A stretch of 64,000 nt of DNA from NCBI GenBank assembly GCA_964609025.1, contig CAZSQM010000001.1:124001-188000 (forward strand). Reading direction: 5' to 3'. The position numbers and the translations under genes were made by a program. The notes beneath the pieces are model-generated. The model saw only the letters and a program-made list of their open reading frames with translations. It made no database searches and was not told where the DNA came from. The DNA comes from SIG307 sp964609025 (lineage in GTDB: Bacteria > Bacillota > Clostridia > Lachnospirales > Lachnospiraceae). This document shows positions 52,032 to 61,129 of the stretch, one piece after another (position 1 is the stretch's first letter; each line of letters starts with the position of its first letter).

Positions 52032-52442
52032 CTACAAATTTTTTGCAATCTTTTTCGCCAGCTCCGCGGCCTCGCCGTCCGCATAGCTTTTCTGCTCCCA
52101 CGGAACCGTTACGCCGTCCCCGTCATACCGCGGAATCATGTGGATGTGCAGATGGAACACCGACTGTCCCGCAGCCTCGCCGTTATTCTGAAGCACATTG
52201 ATTCCGTCGCAGGAAAGCGTTTTCTTAATTCCGTTAGAAATTTTCTTTACTACCGGAAGCGCCGCGGAAAGCAACGAATCGTCCGCTTCCAAAAGGTTTG
52301 CCGCATGCTTCTTCGGAAGCAGAATCACATGCCCCTTTGCCGCCGGCGCAATATCCATAATCGCGCGGAACTTCTCGTCCTCATACACCGTTGCCGACGG
52401 AATTTCTCCGTTTACAATCTTACAAAAAATACAGTTCTCCAT
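52032..52442 (-). CDS. HIT family nucleotide-binding protein
   Basis: Histidine-triad hydrolase/transferase of 136 residues, similar to Hint proteins that act on adenylated nucleotides. CIFCKIVNGEIPSATVYEDE at the N-terminus and the triad FHLHIHMIPR. GGAGG upstream of the ATG. 92 nt downstream of the flavodoxin-like gene. Confidence 0.95.
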   Translation of the reverse strand: MENCIFCKIVNGEIPSATVYEDEKFRAIMDIAPAAKGHVILLPKKHAANLLEADDSLLSAALPVVKKISNGIKKTLSCDGINVLQNNGEAAGQSVFHLHIHMIPRYDGDGVTVPWEQKSYADGEAAELAKKIAKNL

Positions 52443-52534
52443 TTTCTTTACCTCCGTTTATCCTCTTACGGCTCACCGAGACAGCCCGCCGCCCGTTTCG
52501 CCGCTTATGAAACCAAACCTATCCCCGCCGCCCG

Positions 52535-53545
52535 TTACACCAGCGTCTGGAACCGGAACATCATATCAAACTGCCGCAGCAGCTTAAAATCGCCCTTTGC
52601 CGTAACGTCGCCCGACATAAACGCGCCCTGAAAGGTCACCCTGCCGCTCACAATCCGCTCCATGACCCCGCGGGTAAGCCTTGCGTTTACATCCGCCTGC
52701 GGCGCGTCCTCGGTATAGCTACAAAACAGCCGACCCTCCTTAATCTCTACCAACAGCGTGCGCCCGTTGTCGTCAAAGTGCAACGCATAGGATACCGTCG
52801 TTTTCTCCTCCGGCGCGTGATAATTGGTCCGAAGGTTCGCGATAAACTCTAACTTAGGGTCCATCCCGGCGTTGCTCTTTTCCAGCAGCCCCTTAAACAT
52901 CTGGGAAAGCTCCTCGATATCCTCCTTCTGGCGCTTTACATACTTATCGTCCGAAACGTACTTTGACAAATCCTCGCTCTCCTGCGGCGTAAGCGGAATC
53001 GGCACCGCCGCCATGCTCTGCTTAATCAGACTGTTGCCGGTAGGAAGCTGCAGTTCCTTCCGGGATATCGCGCGGTAAAAATTCTCCGCCTTTTCCTCGA
53101 TAATCTTCGCATAATCCGTATTGGTTTCAAACTCTACCTGATTTTCCACAAACGTACAAATCCCGTCAGCCACTTTGCCGCCAAGCAGCTCCCAGGAACT
53201 GCGGAGTGCAAGCTCCGACTGGCGCTCCCCGCAGGTCACCGCCACCACCACCGGCAGCATGTACATATCCTGCAGCTTCTTTTTGTCCGCATACAGCCAG
53301 CAGGCGTCCAGAAACTGCTGCATATAGCCGCCAATCCCGTACCATTCCAACGGCACGGCAAGCACCACGCCGTCCACCTCTTTTATCGTACCGGACAACG
53401 CGGCAATCTCGTTTTTCTGTTCATACAAATTATAGCGGCGCACCTGCACATTTAATTCCTGAAACACTTCCACCAGCTTATTCACCACATAAATCGTTGC
53501 GTCCTCAATGACGCCGCGTCCGCCGTAATAAACCGCTATCTTCAT
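52535..53545 (-). CDS. flavodoxin/FMN-reductase-like protein with C-terminal SCP2 domain
   Basis: Two-domain protein (336 residues). Residues 1-175 look like a flavodoxin-type NAD(P)H:FMN oxidoreductase: MKIAVYYGGRGVIEDATIYV, VDGVVLAVPLEWYGIGGYMQQF and PVVVAVTCGERQ. Residues 225-330 match the SCP-2 sterol-carrier fold (DVNARLTRGVMERIVSGRVTF then GAFMSGDVTAKGDFKLL), a hydrophobic ligand-binding domain. The phosphate-binding loop of classical flavodoxins is poorly preserved, so cofactor binding is uncertain. Function unknown. Confidence 0.78.
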   Translation of the reverse strand: MKIAVYYGGRGVIEDATIYVVNKLVEVFQELNVQVRRYNLYEQKNEIAALSGTIKEVDGVVLAVPLEWYGIGGYMQQFLDACWLYADKKKLQDMYMLPVVVAVTCGERQSELALRSSWELLGGKVADGICTFVENQVEFETNTDYAKIIEEKAENFYRAISRKELQLPTGNSLIKQSMAAVPIPLTPQESEDLSKYVSDDKYVKRQKEDIEELSQMFKGLLEKSNAGMDPKLEFIANLRTNYHAPEEKTTVSYALHFDDNGRTLLVEIKEGRLFCSYTEDAPQADVNARLTRGVMERIVSGRVTFQGAFMSGDVTAKGDFKLLRQFDMMFRFQTLV

Positions 53546-53605
53546 TTGCCACCTCCGTAAATTGCTCCTTTGTTTTCCCTATCCTTTTGTTCTGCGGCTG
53601 TCTCC

Positions 53606-54229
53606 CTACGCCTTTTGATCCGCCGGAGAAACATCCCTTTTCCGCCAAAGAAATACCGCCCCCAAAAGTACGCCCGCCAAAAAGCCTCCGAAATGCGCCG
53701 CATGGTCCACACCTGTTTCAAAAAGCCCCGCAAACAATACAAAAAATACTAACACCGGCAAATCCCGCCGTTTCACAAAGGAAATCCTGTTCCGGCACCA
53801 AAGCACCGCGATAACAAATGCACCGAGCAGCCCAAACACAGCCCCCGACGCTCCGGCGCAGAAAACTCCTTCCCCTCCCGTAATAAGACTATTATATATG
53901 ATTGACGCCGCGTCTGCAAGAAGTCCCGAAACAAAGTATAAAATCAGAAAACGCAGCCGCCCGAAAATCGGCTCCAATATTGCGCCGATATAGTACAGCA
54001 TCAGCATATTGTACATGACATGCTCAATATCAAAATGATAGAACATTGCCGTAAACAGCCGCCAGTATTCCTTTCCCTTTAATACCAGTACCGGATTCAG
54101 GGCGGCATAATAAGTAATCGTTCCCTGACGGCGGAAAAATACCAAATCGGTAAGCAGGAACACCGCTATATTTACCGCCGCCAGAATAATTGTAATCAAA
54201 GGAATGTTACGATTTTGTTTTGTATTCAT
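53606..54229 (-). CDS. rhomboid-family intramembrane serine protease
   Basis: Six-helix membrane protease of 207 residues. Catalytic Ser in GASGAVFGLLGAFV, catalytic His in HAAHFGGFLAGVLLG, and the L1-loop WRLFTAMFYHFDIEHVMYNM (WR motif with conserved His and Asn). Its start codon overlaps the oppF stop (ATGA), so it is translated with the transporter operon. Substrate unknown. Confidence 0.93.
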   Translation of the reverse strand: MNTKQNRNIPLITIILAAVNIAVFLLTDLVFFRRQGTITYYAALNPVLVLKGKEYWRLFTAMFYHFDIEHVMYNMLMLYYIGAILEPIFGRLRFLILYFVSGLLADAASIIYNSLITGGEGVFCAGASGAVFGLLGAFVIAVLWCRNRISFVKRRDLPVLVFFVLFAGLFETGVDHAAHFGGFLAGVLLGAVFLWRKRDVSPADQKA

Positions 54230-55251
54230 CCGTTTCCTCTCCTGTCCTCCCCCGATATGCCGCCTCCTGCATCAACCGCCTTCCCCAAAAGAGGGTGATG
54301 ACAGGCCGCAAAATGCCCCGGAAAAATCTCCGAAAGCCTGGGCTCCTCCTCCCTGCATCTCTGCGTGCAGTAAGCGCACCGGGTATGAAACCGGCAGCCC
54401 GAAGGCGGATGGAGCGGACTCGGTATATCTCCTTCCAGTATAACCATTTTTTTCGTTTCGTTCAAGTCTGTTGTTGGAATTGCCGAAAGAAGCGCTTCCG
54501 TATACGGATGCAGGGGAGTTTGAAATAATTCCTCCGTTTCCGCAAGCTCCGCCAGAACGCCCAGATACATCACCCCGATTCGGTCACTGAGGTAACGCAC
54601 CACGCTTAAATCATGGGAAATAAAGAGATACGTTAACCCCTCCTGTTGCTTTAAATCCTGCAAAAGATTCAGTATCTGCGACTGAATGGAAACGTCCAGT
54701 GCGAAAACCGCCTCATCACAGGCAACAAAGCGGGGTTTTCTTGCCAGAGCGCGGGCAATGCCGATACGCTGACGCTGTCCCCCCGAAAACTGGTGAGGGT
54801 AACGATTGAGAAAATACGGCGGCAGACCGCAGCGCTCCATAATTTCAAGAATATAACTCCTGCGTCCGGCAGACGTCATTCCCTCCAGTCCCTCCCCAAT
54901 CAGCTGCCCCACATTCATTCGCGGGTTTAACGAAGAATACGGGTCCTGAAAAACCATTTGCAGCTCCCTTCGGAGGGGCCGCAATTCTTTTTCTTTCAGG
55001 TCGGAAAGCACAATCTCCCTGCCGTTTCTAAAATAGCTTACACTTCCTTCGGTCGGCGGATAAAGTTGCAGCACCGTTCTGCCGAAGGTCGACTTCCCGC
55101 AGCCGGATTCCCCCACAAGCCCAAAGGTTTCGCCCCGGAAAATTTCTAAATCAATTCCGTCGTTGGCGCGCAGCAGCGCTTGTTTTTTCCCGCTTCCCAA
55201 CGGAAAATATTTCTTTAAACCCTTTACGCGAAGCAATACTTCCTTCTCCAT
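54226..55251 (-). CDS. oppF: oligopeptide ABC transporter ATPase (OppF-type)
   Basis: One of two ATPases of the peptide importer. Walker A GLVGESGCGKSTFGRTVLQL (in part), signature FSGGQRQRIGIARALA, C-terminal oligopeptide-type extension GCRFHTRCAYCTQRC with its Cys cluster. The Walker B acidic pair reads VACDEAVFALDVS: the normal DEPTSALD is here DEAVFALD. The Asp-Glu is kept, but the Pro-Thr-Ser is changed. Start at 55251 after TAGGAGG (341 residues). Confidence 0.92.
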   Translation of the reverse strand: MEKEVLLRVKGLKKYFPLGSGKKQALLRANDGIDLEIFRGETFGLVGESGCGKSTFGRTVLQLYPPTEGSVSYFRNGREIVLSDLKEKELRPLRRELQMVFQDPYSSLNPRMNVGQLIGEGLEGMTSAGRRSYILEIMERCGLPPYFLNRYPHQFSGGQRQRIGIARALARKPRFVACDEAVFALDVSIQSQILNLLQDLKQQEGLTYLFISHDLSVVRYLSDRIGVMYLGVLAELAETEELFQTPLHPYTEALLSAIPTTDLNETKKMVILEGDIPSPLHPPSGCRFHTRCAYCTQRCREEEPRLSEIFPGHFAACHHPLLGKAVDAGGGISGEDRRGNG

Positions 55252-55261
55252 AGTCTGCCTC

Positions 55262-56230
55262 CTATGCATACCGGTAGCACCGGACATGATGCTCGGGCTC
55301 CACGGTAAAAAAAGGCGGTTCCTCCTGTTCGCAGCGCGGCACCGCATAAGGACAACGCGGCGCAAACAGGCAACCCTTCGGAAGCTCCAACGGGTGCGGC
55401 ACCGCACCCGCAATCACCGGAAGCCTTTCCTCCCTCGGTCCGGAAAGTCCCGGCACCGACGCCAGCAAGCCTTCCGTGTAGGGATGTAACGGCGCTTCTT
55501 TTCCGAAAATCTGCTTAACCAGAGCCTGCTCTACCACCTGACCGCAGTACATGACCGCCACTTCGTCCGCCATTCCCCTGATTACGCCAAGGTCGTGGGT
55601 AATAAATAAAATCGAGGTTCCCTGCTCCTTTTTCAGTTCGTTCATCAGCTTTAATATCTGCGCCTGTATCGTAACATCCAACGCCGTCGTCGGTTCGTCC
55701 GCAATCAGGAGTTTCGGTCTGCACGCTAACGCCATTGCAATCATCACACGCTGGCGCATCCCGCCGGACAGCTGGTGGGGATACTGCCCCGCCGCAGCTT
55801 CTGGATTCGGAATCTGTACCCGCCGCAGCATTTCCACCGCCTTCTTTTCCGCTTCCTTTTTCCTTACTCCCTGATGAATCCGGAAGGGCTCCGCCACCTG
55901 CCGCTTTATGGAAAGCACCGGATTGAGGCTTGTCATCGGTTCCTGAAAAATCACGGAAATCTGATTGCCCCGGATACGGCGCAGCTCTTTTTCCGGGAGC
56001 TTTGCCAGATTTTTCCCTTCAAATAAAATTTCACCGCCCGCAATTTTTCCGTTTCCGTCCAAAAGCCTGAGAATGCTCATAGCGGACACGCTTTTTCCCG
56101 AACCGCTTTCCCCCACGATGCCAAGGGTCTTCCCTTTCTCCACCGTATAAGACACCCCGTTTACCGCTTTGACAATCCCTTTTTTCGTCGCAAAAAAAGT
56201 CTGAAGCCCCCTTACCTCCAACAATGCCAT
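55262..56230 (-). CDS. oppD: oligopeptide ABC transporter ATPase (OppD-type)
   Basis: Second ATPase of the importer, 322 residues. GIVGESGSGKSVSAMSILRL, signature LSGGMRQRVMIAMALA, Walker B LLIADEPTTALDVT, and the C-terminal GCLFAPRCPYAVPRCEQEEPP typical of OppD/DppD. 6 nt downstream of the OppC gene and 10 nt upstream of oppF. Confidence 0.95.
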   Translation of the reverse strand: MALLEVRGLQTFFATKKGIVKAVNGVSYTVEKGKTLGIVGESGSGKSVSAMSILRLLDGNGKIAGGEILFEGKNLAKLPEKELRRIRGNQISVIFQEPMTSLNPVLSIKRQVAEPFRIHQGVRKKEAEKKAVEMLRRVQIPNPEAAAGQYPHQLSGGMRQRVMIAMALACRPKLLIADEPTTALDVTIQAQILKLMNELKKEQGTSILFITHDLGVIRGMADEVAVMYCGQVVEQALVKQIFGKEAPLHPYTEGLLASVPGLSGPREERLPVIAGAVPHPLELPKGCLFAPRCPYAVPRCEQEEPPFFTVEPEHHVRCYRYA

Positions 56231-56236
56231 AGCTCC

Positions 56237-58033
56237 CTACCTTTCCTCCGATTTCGGGTCAACGGCGTCCTTAAACCCGTCCCCGATCAGATGAATGCAA
56301 ATCGTGCAAATACTAAACACCGCCGCCGGAAACACCCAGCGCCACCAATAGTTTTGAATCACCGTCGAATTGTTTGCCCCGCTTAACATGTTTCCCCAGG
56401 TAGGCTGGGGCGGCATAACGCCGAACCCCAGATAGGAAAGAGCGGACTCCGTCAGCATACAGGTAGCAAAATCCAGTGTAGCGCTTACAATAATCACGGA
56501 AAGCACGTTGGGAATCACATGCCGGAATACGATGCCCGCCTCCCGCACGCCGATGGAACGTGCCGCGGTAACAAACTCCTTTTCCCGCTCCGCAAGCACC
56601 TGCGCCCGCACAAGTCTTGCAAGACCGGTCCAGTTGAGCGCGCCAAGCACCGTCATAATCAACAGAATCCGGCTGCTCTCCGGCATAGATGAACCAATTA
56701 CGGACGACAATATCATGGCAAACGGCAGAAACGGAAGCGCACCCACGATTTCCGCAAACCGCTGTAAAAGCAAATCCACCTTTCCGCCGAAATACCCGGA
56801 AATACCGCCGATTACAATTCCGAGCGCCGTCGAGATCAGCACCGCAACCGCGCCCACAGTCATCGTCATACGGCCGCCGCTTAACAGTCTTGTAAAAATA
56901 TCCCGCCCCAATTCGTCGGTCCCGCAAAGGTACCCTTTAAGTCCCCATGTTTTCAGGCTTCCGTCTTCATAGAGCGCATAATTCTGGTAGCCGCCGCCAA
57001 ATACCTCCACGGCCTTTTCCCCGTCCGTTCCCGGCATTTGCCCCGCTGCCAAAGTTGCGGTTTCCCGTACCTTCTTTGCCTCCGGCGGACTCGCCTGTCC
57101 AAAATTATCCGCGCCCCACGAAAGTACCGTTCCCTCTTTCGTCAGCGCCGTATAATGGTATCTGCCGCCGCAAAGCTTTACAATCTCCTCCTTTGTATCC
57201 GGCACATTGTCCTCTCCCTTTATACTGTTGCCCCAGACGACAACGCTGCCGTCTTCCAATACCGCCGCCGCCGTCTGGGCGGTGGCGGCAATATCCGCCA
57301 CGCCGCCCTGTTTTGCCTTTGCGGGAATCTCGGCAATCGCCGTTTCCTTTCTTCCGGTATACGCAACCGTCCCATCGTCCAAAAGCGCCGCGTAGGCAAA
57401 CCCCGTAAACACAATCTTTCGGATTCTTCCCTGATATTCCTCTTTCAGCTTAATGTCGCATAGGTTTTCGTTTCCCCAGAGATATGCCGTACCGTTTTCG
57501 TCCACTGCCGCGGAGCACTGATTTCCTGCCGCAATCTGTACGATTCTGCCCGCCGTTTTTAAACCCTCCGGCAAATTTCCCTGCCCTAATCTTGTATTTC
57601 CCCAGACAAAAATGCGGTTTTCGGCCGAAAGTGCCACTACATGGTCGTTTCCGGCAGCAACCGCAGTAATAAAACTCTCTTGTACCTCCTGCGGGATTTC
57701 GCTTACATCCTCCGTGCCGGTTACTTTCCCGTGTCCCCAGACAAAGACCTTTCCTTCGGTTGACAGCCCGACGGAAAAGGCCGGCCCAACCGCAATATCG
57801 GCAATGTTTTCTTTTAGCTCCGGCGGCACTTTCATTAAATCGCGTCCCGGCGGCATATTGGCCTGGGTGGATTCCGAATAAGACAAATCAAGGGGGAAAA
57901 AGAGCGGACCGATGAATACCGACAGAAAAATAAGCAGAAATACCGCGGCTCCCGTCATGGCGGCTTTGTTCTCCGAAAACCTGCGGCAAATCGTCCGAAC
58001 GGGCGTCTGCACTTTTTCCCTTTTCTGTTCCAT
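56237..58033 (-). CDS. oppC: oligopeptide ABC transporter permease (OppC-type) with inserted RCC1-like repeats
   Basis: DppC/OppC permease of 598 residues, about twice the usual 300. TM1 is at about 27-49. The segment TDELGRDIFTRLLSGGRMT, which in normal OppC follows a short outer loop, begins here at about 372. The permease core then runs to the EAA region (AARSIGVREAGIVFRHVIPN). Residues 75-365 hold six or seven repeats of about 45-50 residues with the pattern AAGxxHxxALxxxGxVxxWG, as in RCC1/ATS1 beta-propellers. The insert is on the extracytoplasmic side. Start at 58033 after AAGGAGA. Confidence 0.9.
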   Translation of the reverse strand: MEQKREKVQTPVRTICRRFSENKAAMTGAAVFLLIFLSVFIGPLFFPLDLSYSESTQANMPPGRDLMKVPPELKENIADIAVGPAFSVGLSTEGKVFVWGHGKVTGTEDVSEIPQEVQESFITAVAAGNDHVVALSAENRIFVWGNTRLGQGNLPEGLKTAGRIVQIAAGNQCSAAVDENGTAYLWGNENLCDIKLKEEYQGRIRKIVFTGFAYAALLDDGTVAYTGRKETAIAEIPAKAKQGGVADIAATAQTAAAVLEDGSVVVWGNSIKGEDNVPDTKEEIVKLCGGRYHYTALTKEGTVLSWGADNFGQASPPEAKKVRETATLAAGQMPGTDGEKAVEVFGGGYQNYALYEDGSLKTWGLKGYLCGTDELGRDIFTRLLSGGRMTMTVGAVAVLISTALGIVIGGISGYFGGKVDLLLQRFAEIVGALPFLPFAMILSSVIGSSMPESSRILLIMTVLGALNWTGLARLVRAQVLAEREKEFVTAARSIGVREAGIVFRHVIPNVLSVIIVSATLDFATCMLTESALSYLGFGVMPPQPTWGNMLSGANNSTVIQNYWWRWVFPAAVFSICTICIHLIGDGFKDAVDPKSEER

Positions 58034-58046
58034 CCTGCTCTCCTTA

Positions 58047-59045
58047 TTACTTCGCCACACGGACCCGGGGGTCTATCACGCCGTAAATCAAATCAATCAG
58101 AAGATTTCCCCCCAGACTGATTACCACATAGAACATCTGCGCCGCTAATACCAGTTCATAATCCTTCTGCATCAATGCGTCGTACAAAAGTTTCCCCACG
58201 CCGTTGATCCCAAAAATGTTTTCGATCATCAGCGAGCCTCCGAAAATGCCCAGAAACCACCCGATAATTAACGTAATAACCGGCAAAAGCGCATTGCGCC
58301 ACGCATGCGAAAAAATAACCGCCCGCTCGGAAAGCCCTTTGGCGCGGGCGGTACGAATGTAATCCTGCCCCAGTGCGTCAATCATCGCTGTTCTTACATA
58401 ACGCGTCATACCGCCGAGGGAGCCGGCGGTCATAACAAGAAGCGGCAGCGCCATATATTTCATACGGTCAAACAGCCATGCCGTTCCGGAGGCAAACTCT
58501 TTCCCCGGCGTATTCATTCCCGACACCGGGAACCACCGCAGCACCACCGCAAATACATAAATAAACAAAAGTGCGATAATATAAACCGGCAGGCTGTAAC
58601 CCACAATGGTCAACACCTGCGTAATACGGTCAAACAGCGAGTTTTTCTTTACGGCGCAGGCAATTCCGAGGGGTATCGTAATGAGAAGCGTCAACAACAC
58701 CGACATCACATTTAAAAGAATCGTATTCCACATCGGTGCCGCTATCACCTGTGCCACCGGCTGCCGGTACGACTGCGAATATCCTAAGTTTCCGCTAAAA
58801 AGCCCGACAAGCCATTTTACATAACGCACCGGCAGCGGTTTATCTAAGCCCATGCGTACCGTGATTGCCTGCTTTTCTGCCGCAATCTGCTCCGCAGTAA
58901 GATTTTTGTTTCCCTTAATAAAATGCTCCAATTCCGCTTTCACCGGGTCCCCCGGAATCAAATGATACAAAAAATAAAGCGCCGCGGAAACAATCAGAAA
59001 TACCGCTGCCATATACCACAATCGTTTTACCACATACCTTGTCAT
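58047..59045 (-). CDS. oppB: oligopeptide ABC transporter permease (OppB-type)
   Basis: 332-residue permease: N-terminal MTRYVVKRLWYMAAVFLIVS, LIPGDPVKAEL, and the EAA motif RTARAKGLSERAVIFSHAWRN (in part). Six predicted helices. 31 nt after oppA and 13 nt before the OppC gene. Confidence 0.95.
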   Translation of the reverse strand: MTRYVVKRLWYMAAVFLIVSAALYFLYHLIPGDPVKAELEHFIKGNKNLTAEQIAAEKQAITVRMGLDKPLPVRYVKWLVGLFSGNLGYSQSYRQPVAQVIAAPMWNTILLNVMSVLLTLLITIPLGIACAVKKNSLFDRITQVLTIVGYSLPVYIIALLFIYVFAVVLRWFPVSGMNTPGKEFASGTAWLFDRMKYMALPLLVMTAGSLGGMTRYVRTAMIDALGQDYIRTARAKGLSERAVIFSHAWRNALLPVITLIIGWFLGIFGGSLMIENIFGINGVGKLLYDALMQKDYELVLAAQMFYVVISLGGNLLIDLIYGVIDPRVRVAK

Positions 59046-59076
59046 CGCATTTACCGTCCCGTTTCAAGTACGCCCT

Positions 59077-61002
59077 CTATTCTTCCACCGTACAATAAAG
59101 AATCGCATCCACTGCCTTCCATAGAGAGTTTACCTCATATCCCTGAATTTTATCACTGAAAATATCATAATCGAGATTGGAGTACAGCGGCACCTCCGGC
59201 AGCAGTTCATTGTACCGTGCAACGTAATCCACCCAGACCTCAAGATACCCTTCGGTATCTCCCGCTTCCACTCCGTATACCATATTCATGGAAAGCCTGT
59301 CTAACTCCGAATCAAAAAGGCGCTGTACGTTGTACCCGTAGGCAATCAAATCCTCCTCCTGCGTCCACTGGTAGGACTGGTCGTAATAAGCATAAAAATC
59401 GCTTGCCAGATTAAACATATTATAAGTCGGTATCTCATACTGAACGCCCTGGGACGCGTCCCGCGCAACCCAGTTCTGTAATTCCGCAAACTGCACCGTC
59501 GTCCGGTTAATTTGAACTCCCGCCGCCGCAGTCGCTTCCCCCTGCACCAGCATCACGTCCAAAAGCTCGGAAACCGGATTATTCTCCGAAGAAAGCCACT
59601 CGATAATCAACGGCATTAAAATTCTGCCGTCGGAAAGTCGCAGCACCTTATCCTCATAACCTAAAATCTGCTCTCTGCTTACCTCCTTATAGCGCAGCCC
59701 CGACCGATACGGCTTTCCGTCCGCGCCGCAGGTCCAGCCGCCCCGCTCCAATTCCTCGATTGCTTTTTCCTGACTGTAAGAATACGCATTCAAACGCTCC
59801 TCCAGTTCCTCCTCTGCGTCCCGATACATCGTCATGGCAAGCCCGTAAGGACCGTTTACTACCGTTCCGTAACCCTGACAGAACTGGTTCGCAAACTCCT
59901 CCCGGTTTAAAAGATAGGCAATGGCGCGCCGGACCTCCACAAACTGCGTCGGACCGAAATCACAGACAAACGAAAGCTTTCCGTACCCGTTTCTTGCATA
60001 AGACGCCGCGCCAAAGCCTCCCGTTTCTACAAGATCAAGCGCCGCATTGATTTCCGCCCCTTCTGCCATTCCCGAAATAAGGTCCACCTCTCCGGTTTTC
60101 AACAAATCAAGCTGCGTTTCACTCTCCAGCTTAATATAAAAAATCTTTTCGATTCCCGGCTTCTGCCCCTCATAGTTTCCCTGATAATAAGGATTGACCC
60201 AAAGCGTCGCCGTTGCCGCCGACTTATCAAAACTCTTTAATATATAGGGTCCGCAGGAAACGCGGTCCTCAGAAGCCCAGCGCGCCGCTTTTACCGTTTC
60301 TTTGATATACTCTGCCGTCGCATTCCGGCTCAGATAAATGCCGTCCCCTGCATCCAAAAGCTCTACGTCCGCCGGAAGCCACACATGCATCGGATACGGC
60401 GACAGACTCACCATCAGTTTATCGTAATAGTACGGAAGCCGTTCCGCCGCAACGGTGACGGAAAAACGGTTGGTATCAAGCAGCCGAAGCCCCGTAAATA
60501 CCGCCGCGCTTCCGTCACGGTACGCGGTATGTCCCACATAATCCTTTCCCGCATTTCCCGACAGTTCAAAGGCTGCGGCACGTTCCTTATTCGCAAATGC
60601 GGCATAAAACCACAGATAATCCTTTGCGGTCACCGCCGTTCCGTCGTTCCAGAACAGCCCGTCGTTTAACGTAAAGGTAAAAGTCTTGCTTCCGTCCTCA
60701 TTTACTTTCTCCACCGCTTTTTTTACTACCGTCTTATCCCAGACAAACTCCCCGTCCCTTGTCTGCGCTACAATCCCGTAGCCGGAAATCAGACTTAGTA
60801 TGTCCGCGTCCGCCCCGTTATTTGTCCAAATCGCTTCCCAGTCCCCGCTCATCTGCGTAATACTTCCGATTGTAATCTGACCGCTTGCTCCCGCAGTCCC
60901 CTCCCCGGAAGGCCGCGGATTCTTTTCCCCGCCTTTGCCGCCGCAGGCGGCCGCAGAAAACAACATTACCGCAGCAAGCAAAAACCCAATGTACCGTTTC
61001 AT
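59077..61002 (-). CDS. oppA: oligopeptide ABC transporter substrate-binding lipoprotein (OppA-type)
   Basis: SBP family 5 lipoprotein. Signal peptide MKRYIGFLLAAVMLFSAAAC with a lipobox ending at Cys20, then a Gly/Lys-rich linker. Family features: TFTLNDGLFWNDGTAVTAKD, LDLLKTGEVDLISGM and VEVRRAIAYLLNREEFANQF. 641 residues; ATG at 61002 is preferred to 61008 because of the 6-nt spacing from AAGGAGG. First gene of the opp operon. Confidence 0.94.
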   Translation of the reverse strand: MKRYIGFLLAAVMLFSAAACGGKGGEKNPRPSGEGTAGASGQITIGSITQMSGDWEAIWTNNGADADILSLISGYGIVAQTRDGEFVWDKTVVKKAVEKVNEDGSKTFTFTLNDGLFWNDGTAVTAKDYLWFYAAFANKERAAAFELSGNAGKDYVGHTAYRDGSAAVFTGLRLLDTNRFSVTVAAERLPYYYDKLMVSLSPYPMHVWLPADVELLDAGDGIYLSRNATAEYIKETVKAARWASEDRVSCGPYILKSFDKSAATATLWVNPYYQGNYEGQKPGIEKIFYIKLESETQLDLLKTGEVDLISGMAEGAEINAALDLVETGGFGAASYARNGYGKLSFVCDFGPTQFVEVRRAIAYLLNREEFANQFCQGYGTVVNGPYGLAMTMYRDAEEELEERLNAYSYSQEKAIEELERGGWTCGADGKPYRSGLRYKEVSREQILGYEDKVLRLSDGRILMPLIIEWLSSENNPVSELLDVMLVQGEATAAAGVQINRTTVQFAELQNWVARDASQGVQYEIPTYNMFNLASDFYAYYDQSYQWTQEEDLIAYGYNVQRLFDSELDRLSMNMVYGVEAGDTEGYLEVWVDYVARYNELLPEVPLYSNLDYDIFSDKIQGYEVNSLWKAVDAILYCTVEE

Positions 61003-61034
61003 TTTCATCCTCCTTCCGATAAACGAAATAAATA

Positions 61035-61129
61035 GCAGGGACCCCTCTGCTGCAACTGTCGCACCGGAGAGGTCCCTGCCTTTCTCTTTTGTACACCTCC
61101 ATTATAGTATGGTGTAACCGGAAGGTCTA
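61035..61129 (-). promoter_or_regulatory. opp operon promoter and leader hairpin
   Basis: Minus-strand TAGACC (complement of 61124-61129), 17 bp, TATAAT (complement of 61101-61106). In the leader, GCAGGGACC (61035-61043) and GGTCCCTGC (61071-61079) form a 9-bp stem with further partial pairing, followed on the minus strand by CTATTTATTTCG. Possible attenuator; too short for a T-box. Confidence 0.55.

Noticed and set aside
61035..61079. T-box-like GGTCCCTGC hairpin upstream of oppA
   Set aside because: The leader is only about 100 nt, with no specifier loop or AGGGTGGNACCGCG antiterminator, so it is listed only as a possible attenuator.
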